This document shows positions 29,843 to 39,602 of a stretch of DNA of 64,000 bases, in pieces. Under the pieces are notes generated by a model, which did no database searches, was not told the origin of the DNA, and saw only the letters and a program-made list of their open reading frames with translations. Positions within the stretch are counted from its first letter, which is position 1. Every line of letters begins with the position of its first letter. Both the position numbers and the translations under genes were made by a program. The DNA comes from a virus. The DNA lies in the IMG/VR virus record IMGVR_UViG_3300043470_000217, positions 61,558-125,557 of that record; one strand, 5' to 3'.

Positions 29843-30079
29843 ATGGATGAAAATAAAGAGCTTACACCTGAAGAGGTAAAAGAGCGTAAAGAAAAGTTAG
29901 TTCAGTATTATACTGAACAGGTAGAATTCTTAACTGTACAGTTAGAGTATGAGACGTTAGTTACACAGATTGAGGAACAGAGAGCTAAGCGCTTGCAGTT
30001 TCAAGTTATGGTGGCTAATATGTTGGCCCCGGATGAAGAGGAGGAAGAGGAAAAGCCAAGAACACTTAAGAGGTCATGA
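29843..30079 (+). CDS. small coiled-coil protein
   Basis: A 78-residue helical, very acidic protein (EEVKERKEKLVQYYTEQVEFL) with an EEEEEE run before a basic end. Overlaps the next gene by 4 bp. Unknown; position ahead of the terminase genes suggests packaging or head function. Confidence 0.65.
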   Translation: MDENKELTPEEVKERKEKLVQYYTEQVEFLTVQLEYETLVTQIEEQRAKRLQFQVMVANMLAPDEEEEEEKPRTLKRS

Positions 30080-30444
30080 TCGTAAATCAAGTTAGTAAGA
30101 AGGTTAAGATGGATAAGAGTGATATTGTAAAGTATCAACTCCTCACCCATTGTTATCTTGAAAGGATTAACGTTAGTAACGCTGATCTTGATTGTCTTAC
30201 TATGCTTGCATTTAATGGGGAGATTGAGCTTACCGAGTTTTGTAATTATGTATCAGATGAGGGGATCTTCAAGACCCCTCAATCTGTTAGAAATGCAGTC
30301 ATCAAGTTTGAACGCAAAGGCATGATTGAAAAGAATGGTAAGGGAAGGAAGATGATTAAGTTGGCACCCGTCCTTAATGTGCAAGCCACTGGTAATGTTT
30401 TATTAGATTATAAATTTGTAAGTATTGAACCCCAAGAAGTATAA
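30076..30444 (+). CDS. winged-helix protein, possible small terminase or regulator
   Basis: A 122-residue protein. Residues 70-105 (KTPQSVRNAVIKFERKGMIEKNGKGRK) read as the recognition helix and wing of a winged helix. It sits at the head of the packaging genes, so a DNA-recognising terminase subunit or late regulator is possible. The assignment rests on pattern and place only. Confidence 0.55.
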   Translation: MIVNQVSKKVKMDKSDIVKYQLLTHCYLERINVSNADLDCLTMLAFNGEIELTEFCNYVSDEGIFKTPQSVRNAVIKFERKGMIEKNGKGRKMIKLAPVLNVQATGNVLLDYKFVSIEPQEV

Positions 30445-30808
30445 AGATATCTTAAAGCAAACGTCTATAGAATTAGAGATGGAACAGAAAGTAGTTAAAG
30501 CTGTTACTGACTTTTACTGGGACAAAGCTAGGAAGTCTTTATCTTCTCTAGAGGATCCGCACGTACTTATAGATGGCCTTGGTACTTTTAATATTAAATG
30601 GGATATTCTACAAACTAGTATCCGGAGATATTCTGAGTACTTAGCAAATAGAGAGAACTTAGTTTTTTCAAGATATCATGTGTACAAGGGTACAGTAGAT
30701 AAGCTAGAGAAAATGCAAGCACTAGAAATCAAAATGAAAGAAGAATATGAGAAAAAGAAAGATCATAGAAAAAATAAAAAACAACAAACTGACAACACTC
30801 TGGAATAA
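30425..30808 (+). CDS. HU/IHF-like DNA-binding protein (TTG start)
   Basis: A 127-residue protein. Two N-terminal helices, then DPHVLIDGLGTFNIKW (44-59), which matches the GFGTF beta turn of HU/IHF proteins. crAss-like phages are known to carry IHF-like genes near their structural block. The codon at 30425 is TTG; the first ATG (30479) would remove the first HU helix, so TTG is preferred despite a 20-bp overlap. It likely bends phage DNA in packaging or expression. Confidence 0.7.
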   Translation: MNPKKYKDILKQTSIELEMEQKVVKAVTDFYWDKARKSLSSLEDPHVLIDGLGTFNIKWDILQTSIRRYSEYLANRENLVFSRYHVYKGTVDKLEKMQALEIKMKEEYEKKKDHRKNKKQQTDNTLE

Positions 30809-31082
30809 TAAGTCTTTAATCCTAGAAGGAATTAAGAACTATTTATTTACTACAGATACTATTGAGCAGATTGCATTAGAGCGCAACACTATATGTATGG
30901 CTTGCCCTAATTATGATGTTACCGGGGCTAGTTGTTTGGCACCAGGTTCACAACCATGTTGCTCTAACTGTGGGTGTTCGTTAAAATTCAAGACTAGAAG
31001 TTTATCTTCTGAGTGTCCTGTAAAGAAATGGCCGGCATTACTTACTCAAGAAGAGGAGGATGATTTATTATCTAAGTTATGA
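30747..31082 (+). CDS. Zn-ribbon protein
   Basis: A 111-residue protein with CMACPNYD, CLAPGSQPCC, CGCS and C at 93, enough to bind zinc (two or more knuckles). A Zn-ribbon gene of this kind is a known neighbour of the crAss terminase region. The start is unsure: ATG 30747 overlaps the HU-like gene by 62 bp, yet the helix before LILEGIKNYL seems part of the protein. Confidence 0.75.
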   Translation: MRKRKIIEKIKNNKLTTLWNNKSLILEGIKNYLFTTDTIEQIALERNTICMACPNYDVTGASCLAPGSQPCCSNCGCSLKFKTRSLSSECPVKKWPALLTQEEEDDLLSKL

Positions 31083-31894
31083 GCGTAATATTTAAATCAC
31101 AAAACCACAAGTATGAATCTGTTGATTCATCTGAAGTAATAGAGTGGACTTCTGTCACCTCTTTTATATCTAAGTATAAGAAACCTTTTGATGCTCAGAC
31201 TGTAGCAGAGAAATCATCTAAGTCTAAGAAGTCTAAGTGGTATGGTATGTCTGTACAAGATATCTTGCAAGCTTGGGAGAATGAATCTACTAGAGCTATT
31301 GATCAAGGTAACTGGTATCACAACCAGCGTGAAGCTGACCTACTTCAATTGAATACTATTGAAAGACATGGTTGTATTTTACCTATTATTAGACCTCTTA
31401 TTACGGATGATATTAAATATGCTCCACCACAGAAGTTGCAAGAGGGTATGTATCCTGAGCATTTTGTATACTTAAAGTCTGCGGGTATATGTGGTCAATC
31501 AGATCTTGTAGAAGTGGCAAAAGGAGAGGTGAATATTACAGACTACAAAACCAATAAAGAAATCAAGAAGGAATCATATGTAAATTGGGAGGGTGTATCA
31601 CAGAAAATGCTAATGCCTGTTAGTCACTTAGATGACTGTAACTTTTGGCATTATGCACTACAGTTGTCCACTTATATGTATATTATATTGAAGCATAACC
31701 CTAAACTTAAGCCAGGGAAGATCACTATTCACCACGTATTGTTCTATACAGACGGTACAGATAAGTTTGGAAATCCTATTACTAAGCTAGATGACCAAGG
31801 AGAACCTTTAGTTAAAAAGATTGTGCCTTATGATCTACCTTATCTTAAAGCTGAGGTTATTAACTTAATTAAACATAAGCAAGATGCTAATTAA
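31079..31894 (+). CDS. PD-(D/E)XK nuclease
   Basis: A 271-residue nuclease. The core is GQSDLVEV (139-146, D142) followed by ITDYKTNK (153-160, D155 and K157), with Q195 in ALQLSTYMYI as the next conserved helix. It belongs to the PDDEXK group conserved beside terminase in crAss-like phages. It may act in recombination, packaging or host DNA breakdown. ATGA overlap with the Zn-ribbon gene. Confidence 0.85.
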   Translation: MSVIFKSQNHKYESVDSSEVIEWTSVTSFISKYKKPFDAQTVAEKSSKSKKSKWYGMSVQDILQAWENESTRAIDQGNWYHNQREADLLQLNTIERHGCILPIIRPLITDDIKYAPPQKLQEGMYPEHFVYLKSAGICGQSDLVEVAKGEVNITDYKTNKEIKKESYVNWEGVSQKMLMPVSHLDDCNFWHYALQLSTYMYIILKHNPKLKPGKITIHHVLFYTDGTDKFGNPITKLDDQGEPLVKKIVPYDLPYLKAEVINLIKHKQDAN

Positions 31895-32399
31895 ACTATT
31901 TGACATAGTAAACAACAAAGTAGTACCTACGGAACACTGTTATACAATATCGTCTTTGAATGATATAATGACTGAGTACCCGGATGATTACTTAAAAGTA
32001 TATACCTACCTGTTCTATATGACTTGTCCTAATCCTGATCTTAACCCTTTCTTTAATGTTCCTGAACATGAGAAAGAAGAGATCATTATGTCAGAGATTG
32101 ATATGGATATTTCTACTGAAGACAATTTGATTATTCGGGGTATGAGCACGTGTAAGAAATTATATGAGACTCCTACGTATAGAACGTATGTAGGTATTAA
32201 GTCTATGCTAGATAGATTGGCCCATTATATGGAGACTACAGAAATCCAGCATGGTAGAGATGGTAACATCACTGCATTAGTAAACGCTGCTGCTAAGTTT
32301 GAGCAGATTAGGCAATCTTTTAAAGGGGCTTATAAAGATTTAGCTGAAGAACAACAAAGCCAAGTAAGAGGAAATATAGGATTAGCTTATGACCAATAA
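31884..32399 (+). CDS. conserved hypothetical protein of the packaging block
   Basis: A 171-residue helical protein. The C-terminal half (KSMLDRLAHYMETTEIQHG.. KFEQIRQSFKGAYKDLAEEQ) is reminiscent of small terminase oligomerisation helices, though no DNA-binding motif is evident. Overlaps its neighbours on both sides by 11 bp. Confidence 0.6.
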   Translation: MLIKLFDIVNNKVVPTEHCYTISSLNDIMTEYPDDYLKVYTYLFYMTCPNPDLNPFFNVPEHEKEEIIMSEIDMDISTEDNLIIRGMSTCKKLYETPTYRTYVGIKSMLDRLAHYMETTEIQHGRDGNITALVNAAAKFEQIRQSFKGAYKDLAEEQQSQVRGNIGLAYDQ

Positions 32400-32610
32400 T
32401 ACGGAACAAAATTTATATGGATGGTTGTTTACATATAACCCCCATACCAAACTATGGAGTGCTTTTAAATCTGAGGATAAAGAAGCATATTTTAATAATA
32501 CTAAAGAATGTAAGTCTAGGATTTCATCTAAGACAATTGATACATTACTTTATATGATTATTAAATATAACGGACATGTTGAAGAACCTGAAGATCTAGT
32601 AAATGAGTGA
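32389..32610 (+). CDS. small conserved protein upstream of terminase
   Basis: A 73-residue protein (LYGWLFTYNPHTKLWSAF) that overlaps the terminase start by 8 bp. Unknown, likely an accessory packaging protein by position. Confidence 0.65.
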   Translation: MTNNTEQNLYGWLFTYNPHTKLWSAFKSEDKEAYFNNTKECKSRISSKTIDTLLYMIIKYNGHVEEPEDLVNE

Positions 32611-34795
32611 AATTATAGAGATACCAACCTGGGATAATGGTGCATGGACTATTAGTACATTTTCTTCTAAAGAGGAATGGAGAGAGTATGTACTTACATT
32701 ATTTAAAGAACCGGGTCAGTATAACTTTAATGAAACAGCTTTATTGTTTAATAAAGAAGCCACTGTATTTAATAAGTTAGGCTTTTATACTGTTGCACCA
32801 TTTAAATCTAAAGATTACATCTATTACTGGGATGATCAGAAAAAGAAATGTAGGACCGGAGTATTGTACAAGGATGGCAAGAATGTATGGTATCTAACTA
32901 GAGACTATTACATGTGGCTTAACTTCCTACCTATTTATGATAAGGAAGAGAAGAAGTTTGGATTTGCTAAAGTCCGGGATGCACAGTATCACATGGCATT
33001 GTATGAAGTACTAGCTGAATTGTACTACAAACATGTAGCAATCTTGAAGAAACGTCAGATTGCATCATCATACTTTCATGCTGGTAAGTTAATTAATTCA
33101 TTATGGTTTGAAGAGGGTGTAACTCTTAAAATAGGTGCTTCTCTGAAAGACTATATAAATGATAAAGGTACTTGGAAGTTTTTAGATGAGTACGCATCTT
33201 TCTTAAATGAACATACAGCCTGGTATAGACCTATGAACCCGGATAAAGTTATGCTATGGCAGCAAAAGATTGAGGTAAGAAAAGGCAATAAGAAAACTGA
33301 GGTAGGATTAAAAGGTACTATACAAGGTATGTCCTTTGAGAAATCTGCAACAGCCGGTGTGGGTGGTCCTTGTCAGTATTTCTTCCATGAGGAAGCAGGT
33401 ATTGCTCCTAAGATGGGGGAAACATATGAGTACCTACGGCCAGCATTACAGTCTGGTATGGTGACTACAGGTGTATTTATTGCAGCAGGATCTGTGGGTG
33501 ATTTGGATCAGTGTGAACCATTGAAGAATCTTATCATGAATCCTGAAGCTAATGACATCTTTGCAGTAGAAACTAATCTATTAGACGGTAAAGGAACCAT
33601 TGGTACAGCTGGATTATTTATTCCAGAACAATGGTCTATGATGCCATTTGTAGATAAGTATGGTAACTCATTAGTAGAGGAAGCTTTAGAAGCTATTAAA
33701 GAAGAGAGAATTAAGTGGAAGAAAGAGATTGAGCCTGATAAGTATCAGTTGCGTATTTCTCAGAAACCTACAAATATTGAAGAGGCATTTGCATTTAGAC
33801 GGGAATCTGTGTTTGCAGTGCACTTACTTGCTGCTCAGTTGAGGAGAATTGAAGACAAAGAATATCCTTATGAATTATTAGAATTATACAGGGATGAACA
33901 TAACAACTTAACCGTAAAAGACTCTAACAAATTACCTATCAATGAGTTCCCTATTTCTAAAAAGACGGAGGATAAAAGTGGCTGTCTGGTCGTGTGGGAG
34001 AGACCTAAAAAAGATCCCACATTTGGAATGTACTATGCAAGTATTGACCCGGTTTCTGAAGGTAAGACTACTACCTCTGATTCTCTTTGTTCTATTTTTG
34101 TTTATAAAGCCCCTGTTGAAGTATCTAGAGAAGAGAATGGAGAGCAGAAAACGCATATAGAACAGGATAAAATTGTAGCAGCTTGGTGTGGGCGTTTTGA
34201 TGATATCAAAAAAACACATGAAAGATTAGAGCTAATTATAGAATGGTATAATGCTTGGACACTAGTGGAGAATAACGTATCTTTATTTATTCAATATATG
34301 ATCTCCCAGAGAAAGCAAAGATATCTTGTAACTAAAGATCAGATCTTATTCCTGAAAGATATTGGTAGTAATGCCAGTGTATATCAGCAATATGGTTGGA
34401 GAAACACGGGTACATTATTTAAAGCACACCTTATCTCTTATGCTATTGAGTTCCTTAGAGAAGAGATAGACCATGATTATAAGACAGATGGCTCAGTTGT
34501 AAAGACAACATATGGTGTATCTAGAATACCGGATCCTATGCTAATCAAGGAGATGCTGGCATATAGAGAAGGATTAAACGTAGATAGACTTGTAGCATTT
34601 ACAGCTCTAGTAGCCTTTGCAAAAATCCAACAATCAAACCGTGGATATTTAAAACGTAGAGAACTAAACCCTGAAAGTTTGGATAAGTCAAAAGATTTAT
34701 ATAAATTAAAAGTAGGGGCTTTTAGGCATATTGGGAAAAGCGGGTCTTCTAGCGGTATGCAAAGGCCAAAACAGGCATTTAAAAATTTAAGATAA
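32603..34795 (+). CDS. terL: terminase large subunit (TerL)
   Basis: A 730-residue ATPase-nuclease motor, of crAss-like size. The Walker A region near 150-160 is atypical (KRQIASSY), Walker B is FFHEEAG around 260, and the RNase H-like nuclease carries its acidic residues in YASIDPVSEG (about 480), LVENN (about 554) and NVDRLVAF (about 660). It cuts concatemers and pumps DNA into the prohead through the portal. No intein or intron is seen. A 53-codon gene and a GIY-YIG endonuclease gene follow. Confidence 0.92.
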   Translation: MSEIIEIPTWDNGAWTISTFSSKEEWREYVLTLFKEPGQYNFNETALLFNKEATVFNKLGFYTVAPFKSKDYIYYWDDQKKKCRTGVLYKDGKNVWYLTRDYYMWLNFLPIYDKEEKKFGFAKVRDAQYHMALYEVLAELYYKHVAILKKRQIASSYFHAGKLINSLWFEEGVTLKIGASLKDYINDKGTWKFLDEYASFLNEHTAWYRPMNPDKVMLWQQKIEVRKGNKKTEVGLKGTIQGMSFEKSATAGVGGPCQYFFHEEAGIAPKMGETYEYLRPALQSGMVTTGVFIAAGSVGDLDQCEPLKNLIMNPEANDIFAVETNLLDGKGTIGTAGLFIPEQWSMMPFVDKYGNSLVEEALEAIKEERIKWKKEIEPDKYQLRISQKPTNIEEAFAFRRESVFAVHLLAAQLRRIEDKEYPYELLELYRDEHNNLTVKDSNKLPINEFPISKKTEDKSGCLVVWERPKKDPTFGMYYASIDPVSEGKTTTSDSLCSIFVYKAPVEVSREENGEQKTHIEQDKIVAAWCGRFDDIKKTHERLELIIEWYNAWTLVENNVSLFIQYMISQRKQRYLVTKDQILFLKDIGSNASVYQQYGWRNTGTLFKAHLISYAIEFLREEIDHDYKTDGSVVKTTYGVSRIPDPMLIKEMLAYREGLNVDRLVAFTALVAFAKIQQSNRGYLKRRELNPESLDKSKDLYKLKVGAFRHIGKSGSSSGMQRPKQAFKNLR

Positions 34796-34956
34796 TGAAC
34801 TGGTACATAAGTACTACAGCAATGGAAAATATTACAGTTAATGTAACTTACGTTAGCTATTATTCTGATGAAGATGATGATACCATTGAGATGAGTTTAG
34901 ATGAATTAATAGAACAACCTAATACAACAATTACAGACTATGGCTTATCTTTATAG
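34795..34956 (+). CDS. small acidic protein, 53 aa
   Basis: Starts at the TAATG junction with terL and ends 17 bp inside the GIY-YIG gene. MNWYISTTAM.. then SDEDDDTIEMSLDELIEQ, strongly acidic. It may be native to the terL-portal gap or have come with the endonuclease. Unknown function. Confidence 0.6.
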   Translation: MNWYISTTAMENITVNVTYVSYYSDEDDDTIEMSLDELIEQPNTTITDYGLSL

Positions 34957-35482
34957 ACATATTAGATTAGATAAAAATGAGCCTTTTTATATAGGAATAG
35001 GTAGTGATGCTCAATATAAAAGAGCTAACTCTATTAATCCTAGAACTAAACATTGGAAAAATATTATTTCTAAAACAGCTTATAGAATAGACATTGTATT
35101 TGATGATTTAACTTGGGAAGAAGCTTGTGAAAAAGAAAGAGAATTTATTTCTATGTACAAAAGAAAATGTGATGGTGGAATTTTATGTAATTTAACCCTT
35201 GGTGGTGAAGGTGCATATGGTAGAATTTTATCAGAAGAAAGTAAAAATAAAATTTCTAAAAAAGTATCTGGTATAAATCACGGGATGTATGGAAAATCTC
35301 ATACTGAAGCTGCAAAAAATAAAATTGTAGAAGCTGCATCAAAAAGTGTAATTAATACAGAAACTAATGAGATATTTACATCTATAAAAAATGCTGCTAT
35401 CAGTATAAACATAAGACCTAATACATTAACACGAAAACTTTCCGGTATTAGACATAATGATACAGTTTTTAAATTAATTTAA
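34940..35482 (+). CDS. GIY-YIG homing endonuclease
   Basis: A 180-residue protein. The catalytic start is LYRHI...FYIGIG (4-21), followed by an E-rich helix, then a NUMOD3 repeat (SGINHGMYGKSHTEAAK) and a NUMOD1-type DNA-binding end (SIKNAAISINIRPNTLTRKLSG). It is free-standing between terL and portal. It is clearly richer in A+T than both, a mark of a mobile gene that cuts related phage genomes lacking it. Confidence 0.9.
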   Translation: MAYLYRHIRLDKNEPFYIGIGSDAQYKRANSINPRTKHWKNIISKTAYRIDIVFDDLTWEEACEKEREFISMYKRKCDGGILCNLTLGGEGAYGRILSEESKNKISKKVSGINHGMYGKSHTEAAKNKIVEAASKSVINTETNEIFTSIKNAAISINIRPNTLTRKLSGIRHNDTVFKLI

Positions 35483-35491
35483 AAAAAGAAA

Positions 35492-38239
35492 ATGCAACTT
35501 TTTAACGCACTGCAATTAAAAAATGGAGCAAAAGTAGAATACAATCGTATGTCTACTTTAACTCAACCTATACAGTTTATTCCTCGTAATGAAAAAAATG
35601 ATGACTGGGCTGCTCATAATCTTGACTGGCTAGAATGGCAGGGCATGAAGCAGTTGCGTAGAAATGCTAGAAGGCTTTCTAAGAACTATAAGCTTGCTAA
35701 AGGTATTATTGATAAAACAGATTATGTTGTTGAAGAGGATGTAGAATATGCAGAGTTAATTGATGTTCTTACTAAAGAGGATCAGTCTGCATTAGAGTTA
35801 AAGTTTTATCCTATTATCCCCAACGTAATTAACGTACTTGTATCTGAATTTGCTAAAAGAAATACTAGAGTTAGTTTCCGTGCTGTAGATGAGATCTCAT
35901 ATAATGAGTTATTAGAGCAGAAGAGAGCTATGGTTGAGCAGAAGTTATTAGCTGATGCTGAGCGTAAGATGGTGATGAGTATGATTGAACAGGGTGCTGA
36001 TTTAGAAGATCCTGAAATCCAGAAAGCATTATCTCCAGAAAATCTTAAATCATTACCTGAGATTGAACAGTTTTTCAAGAAAGATTATAGATCTATGCTA
36101 GAAGAATGGGCAGAACACCAAGCCCGTGTAGATGAAGAAAGATTTAAAATGGATGAACTTGAAGAAAGAGCTTTCCGTGATATGTTAATCACAGATAGAG
36201 AGTTCTGGCATTTCAAGATGAATGAGGATGATTATGAGATGGAGTTGTGGAATCCTTTAGTAACTTTCTATCATAAGTCTCCTGATGTAAGATATATCTC
36301 TCAGGGTAACTGGGTAGGTAAGATTGAGTTATATACTGTAGCAGATATTATTGACAAGTATGGTTACTTGATGACTGATGATCAGTTGCGTTCTATGGAG
36401 GCTATTTATCCTACAAGAGCTGCTGGTTATCCTTTAGAAGGTTATCAGAATGATGGATCATACTATGATGCTACTAAATCACATGAGTGGAATACTAATA
36501 TGCCTTCATTACAGTACAGACAGTTTATGTCTACCTGGGAGCAGAATAGTACAGCCGGTAATGATATTGTTAGTTACATCATGTCTGAGTCTGAAGACTA
36601 TGTAGATTATAAGAATACGGATATGTTACGTGTTGCTCATATCTATTGGAAGTCACAGCGTAAAGTAGGACACTTAACTAAGATTGATGAGAATGGTCAA
36701 GTAATTCAAGATGTTGTAGATGAGTCATATAAAATCACTCAAAAACCTTTGTATGATACTACACTATTTAAGAATAAGAATAAAGAGAATCTAATTGCTG
36801 GTGAGCATATAGATTGGATTTGGATTAATGAAGTATGGGGTGGTGTAAAGATTGGACCTAACTATCCTGCATACTTTGGTATGAATAATAATGCTGGTGG
36901 TATTAATCCAATCTACATTGGTATTAATGAATCAAAACCCGGACGTGTACCTTTCCAATTTAAAGGAGATGCTACACTGTACGGTTGTAAATTACCTGTA
37001 GAAGGATCTGTATTCTCAGATAGAAACACTAAGTCTACATCTCTTGTAGATTTGATGAAGCCTTATCAGATTGGTTATAACATTGTTAACAACCAGATTG
37101 CTGATATTCTTGTAGATGAGTTAGGTACTGTGATCATGTTAGATCAGAATGCTTTACCTAGACACTCATTGGGAGAAGATTGGGGAAAGAACAACTTGGC
37201 AAAAGCTTATGTTGCAATGAAGAACTTCCAGATGTTACCATTAGATACTTCTATCACTAACACTGAGAATGCTCTTAACTTCCAACATTACCAAGTATTA
37301 AACTTAGAACAAACACAACGTTTGATGTCTAGAACTCAATTAGCTAATTACTTTAAGCAACAAGCTTTTGAGGTCATAGGGATCACACCACAGCGTTTGG
37401 GAGAGCAAGTGGAGCAAGCTACCGCTACAGGCGTTAGAATGGCTGTATCAAACTCCTATGCACAAACTGAGACATATTTTATTAATCACTGTGATTACTT
37501 AATGCCTCGTGTGCATCAGATGCGTACAGACTTAGCTCAATACTATCAATCAACTAAGCCTTCTATCAGATTGCAGTATATCACTTCTACTGATGAAAAA
37601 GTTAATTTTGAGATGAATGGTACAGACTTATTGCTCAGAGATTTTAATATTTTCTGTACAACTAAGACAAATCATAGAGCTACGCTAGAACAATTGAAGC
37701 AATTAGCTCTTACAAATAACACTGCCGGTGCTTCTATCTATGATTTAGGTAATATCATGAAAGCTGAGTCTATCTCTGAAGTTACTCATATTCTTAAGTC
37801 TGCTGAAGAAAAGCAACAAGCTCAACGTCAGCAAGAAATGCAGCAACAACAAGCTATGCAAGAACAAGCTTTACAAGCTAAGAATCAAGAAACAATGATG
37901 AAGATGCAGTTTGAAGCTGAAGAGAATGAGAAGAACAGACAAAATGATATTGTAATTGCTGAAATTAGAGCTGCCGGTTATGGTGCTGCTGTAGATGTTA
38001 ACCAAAATCAGATGTCAGATTACCAGGATGCAATGAAAGATATCCGTAAGAGTGAAGAGTTTCAGCAACAGATGGATTTGAAAAAAGAATCTGCTGCTAC
38101 ACAGAAAGCTGTTAACATGGATAAGATGGCAATTGAGCGTGAAAAGCTAGCATCACAAAGGGAAATAGCTAATAAGCAATTAGAGATAGCTAGAACTAAT
38201 AAAACACAATACGAGATTAAACAGGATAATAAAAAGTAA
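35492..38239 (+). CDS. portal protein
   Basis: A 915-residue portal, long as in crAss-like phages. The first 700 residues hold the portal body (early part NDDWAAHNLDWLEWQGMKQL; later RLGEQVEQATATGVRMAVS near 635), and the last 170 are a Gln/Glu-rich helical barrel/coiled coil (EKQQAQRQQEMQQQQ; IEREKLASQREI). It forms the dodecameric ring through which DNA enters and leaves and where the tail attaches. Preceded by the homing gene and followed by a 107-bp A-rich leader and the assembly protein. Confidence 0.88.
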   Translation: MQLFNALQLKNGAKVEYNRMSTLTQPIQFIPRNEKNDDWAAHNLDWLEWQGMKQLRRNARRLSKNYKLAKGIIDKTDYVVEEDVEYAELIDVLTKEDQSALELKFYPIIPNVINVLVSEFAKRNTRVSFRAVDEISYNELLEQKRAMVEQKLLADAERKMVMSMIEQGADLEDPEIQKALSPENLKSLPEIEQFFKKDYRSMLEEWAEHQARVDEERFKMDELEERAFRDMLITDREFWHFKMNEDDYEMELWNPLVTFYHKSPDVRYISQGNWVGKIELYTVADIIDKYGYLMTDDQLRSMEAIYPTRAAGYPLEGYQNDGSYYDATKSHEWNTNMPSLQYRQFMSTWEQNSTAGNDIVSYIMSESEDYVDYKNTDMLRVAHIYWKSQRKVGHLTKIDENGQVIQDVVDESYKITQKPLYDTTLFKNKNKENLIAGEHIDWIWINEVWGGVKIGPNYPAYFGMNNNAGGINPIYIGINESKPGRVPFQFKGDATLYGCKLPVEGSVFSDRNTKSTSLVDLMKPYQIGYNIVNNQIADILVDELGTVIMLDQNALPRHSLGEDWGKNNLAKAYVAMKNFQMLPLDTSITNTENALNFQHYQVLNLEQTQRLMSRTQLANYFKQQAFEVIGITPQRLGEQVEQATATGVRMAVSNSYAQTETYFINHCDYLMPRVHQMRTDLAQYYQSTKPSIRLQYITSTDEKVNFEMNGTDLLLRDFNIFCTTKTNHRATLEQLKQLALTNNTAGASIYDLGNIMKAESISEVTHILKSAEEKQQAQRQQEMQQQQAMQEQALQAKNQETMMKMQFEAEENEKNRQNDIVIAEIRAAGYGAAVDVNQNQMSDYQDAMKDIRKSEEFQQQMDLKKESAATQKAVNMDKMAIEREKLASQREIANKQLEIARTNKTQYEIKQDNKK

Positions 38240-38346
38240 TAGCCTTATATTACAAAAAATACAGCTTTAAAAACAAATTTTTAAAGTTTATAAAAAGTAA
38301 TATATTATATTCTTAATGTACACTACAAAATAAAATAACCAACTAT

Positions 38347-39570
38347 ATGAGTGAAACAAAACCAAATGAGCAAACCACCGTACAACAAGTAGATATCAAC
38401 ATAGATGATATCTTTGGTGGAGCTCCGGGAGCAGATAGTATTGTGCTGCCAACAGAGGAAGAAAAGAAACCCAGTTTTTTTTCAACCCCTAAAACAGATT
38501 TAACGTTCTTAGACAAACAAGAGGAGGATGAAGATGGAAATCTTAAGCCTGCTACTCAAACTGCTAATGACTTATTAAATGAGTTAACCAACGATGTTGA
38601 TGACTTAATTAATGAGGAGGAGTCACCCAAAGGAGGTAGACCTAAGGTAGATAAGAGTGGTATGGTAGAAACCTTCTCTAAACTAATTGAAGAGGGTGTA
38701 TTAATTGGCTTTGAAGATGAGAAGCCAATGGATGAATACTCTCTTAAAGATTGGAAGGAGCTCTTGCAAGCTAACTTTGAAGAAAAGGAGCGGGCAATTA
38801 AAGAGCAAACTCCAAAAGAGTTCTTTGAAGCACTTCCTGAAGAACTTCAGTATGCTGCACAATATGTAGCAAACGGAGGTAATGACCTTAAAGGTCTATT
38901 CAGTGCATTAGCTCAAGTAGAAGAGGTACGTGGTTTAGATCCAACAGATGAGATGGATCAGGAACAGATTGTACGTTCATACTTGCGTGCTACTGGATTT
39001 GGCAATGATGAGGAAATTGATGAGGAGATTGTAACTTGGAAAGACTTAGGTAAGCTAGAACAACAAGCTAATAAGTTTAAACCAAAGTTGGACAGAATGC
39101 AAGAGTCTATTGTAGCCCAAAAGATTGCTGAACAAGAGCAATTAAAGGCACAACAAGAACAAGCGGCATCAGCATATATGGATAACGTATATGAAGCCCT
39201 TAAGCCTTCAGAATTGTCCGGTATTAAGTTGGATAAGAAAACCCAGTCTATGTTATATGCTGGTCTTGTACAACCTAATTACCCATCTATTTCAGGAAGA
39301 AATACAAACCTATTGGGACATTTGTTAGAGAAGCATCAATTTGTAGAACCTAACTACCCATTAGTAGCTGAAGCACTATGGTTATTGGCTGATCCAGATG
39401 GATACAAGTCAAAGATTATGGAGCAAGGTAAGAATAAAGTAGTTGAAAACACTGTAAGGCAACTTAAAACAGAGCAGTCTAGAAAGATCTCTAGCACTGT
39501 AGCTGAAGAAAAAGAGGAACCTAAACAGCGTAAGATTGCAAGACAGACAAACATTTTTAAAAGATTTTAA
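38347..39570 (+). CDS. acidic capsid assembly (scaffold-like) protein
   Basis: A 407-residue acidic protein between portal and capsid genes, the classic scaffold position. N-terminal third is disordered and Pro/Glu/Asp-rich, the rest helical with coiled coils (IVAQKIAEQEQLKAQQEQAASAY), and the C-terminus is basic (KQRKIARQTNIFKRF), as in scaffolds that bind the capsid with a basic tail. Its leader has an A-rich stretch after a TATATTATATT sequence. No protease motif is apparent. Confidence 0.65.
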   Translation: MSETKPNEQTTVQQVDINIDDIFGGAPGADSIVLPTEEEKKPSFFSTPKTDLTFLDKQEEDEDGNLKPATQTANDLLNELTNDVDDLINEEESPKGGRPKVDKSGMVETFSKLIEEGVLIGFEDEKPMDEYSLKDWKELLQANFEEKERAIKEQTPKEFFEALPEELQYAAQYVANGGNDLKGLFSALAQVEEVRGLDPTDEMDQEQIVRSYLRATGFGNDEEIDEEIVTWKDLGKLEQQANKFKPKLDRMQESIVAQKIAEQEQLKAQQEQAASAYMDNVYEALKPSELSGIKLDKKTQSMLYAGLVQPNYPSISGRNTNLLGHLLEKHQFVEPNYPLVAEALWLLADPDGYKSKIMEQGKNKVVENTVRQLKTEQSRKISSTVAEEKEEPKQRKIARQTNIFKRF

Positions 39571-39602
39571 CAACACAAACAACACAAAACAAATAAATAA
39601 TT

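Noticed and set aside
34940-35482. Group I intron carrying the GIY-YIG gene
   Set aside because: terL ends at a natural stop and portal starts afresh; no split gene or intron core is visible, so it is free-standing.
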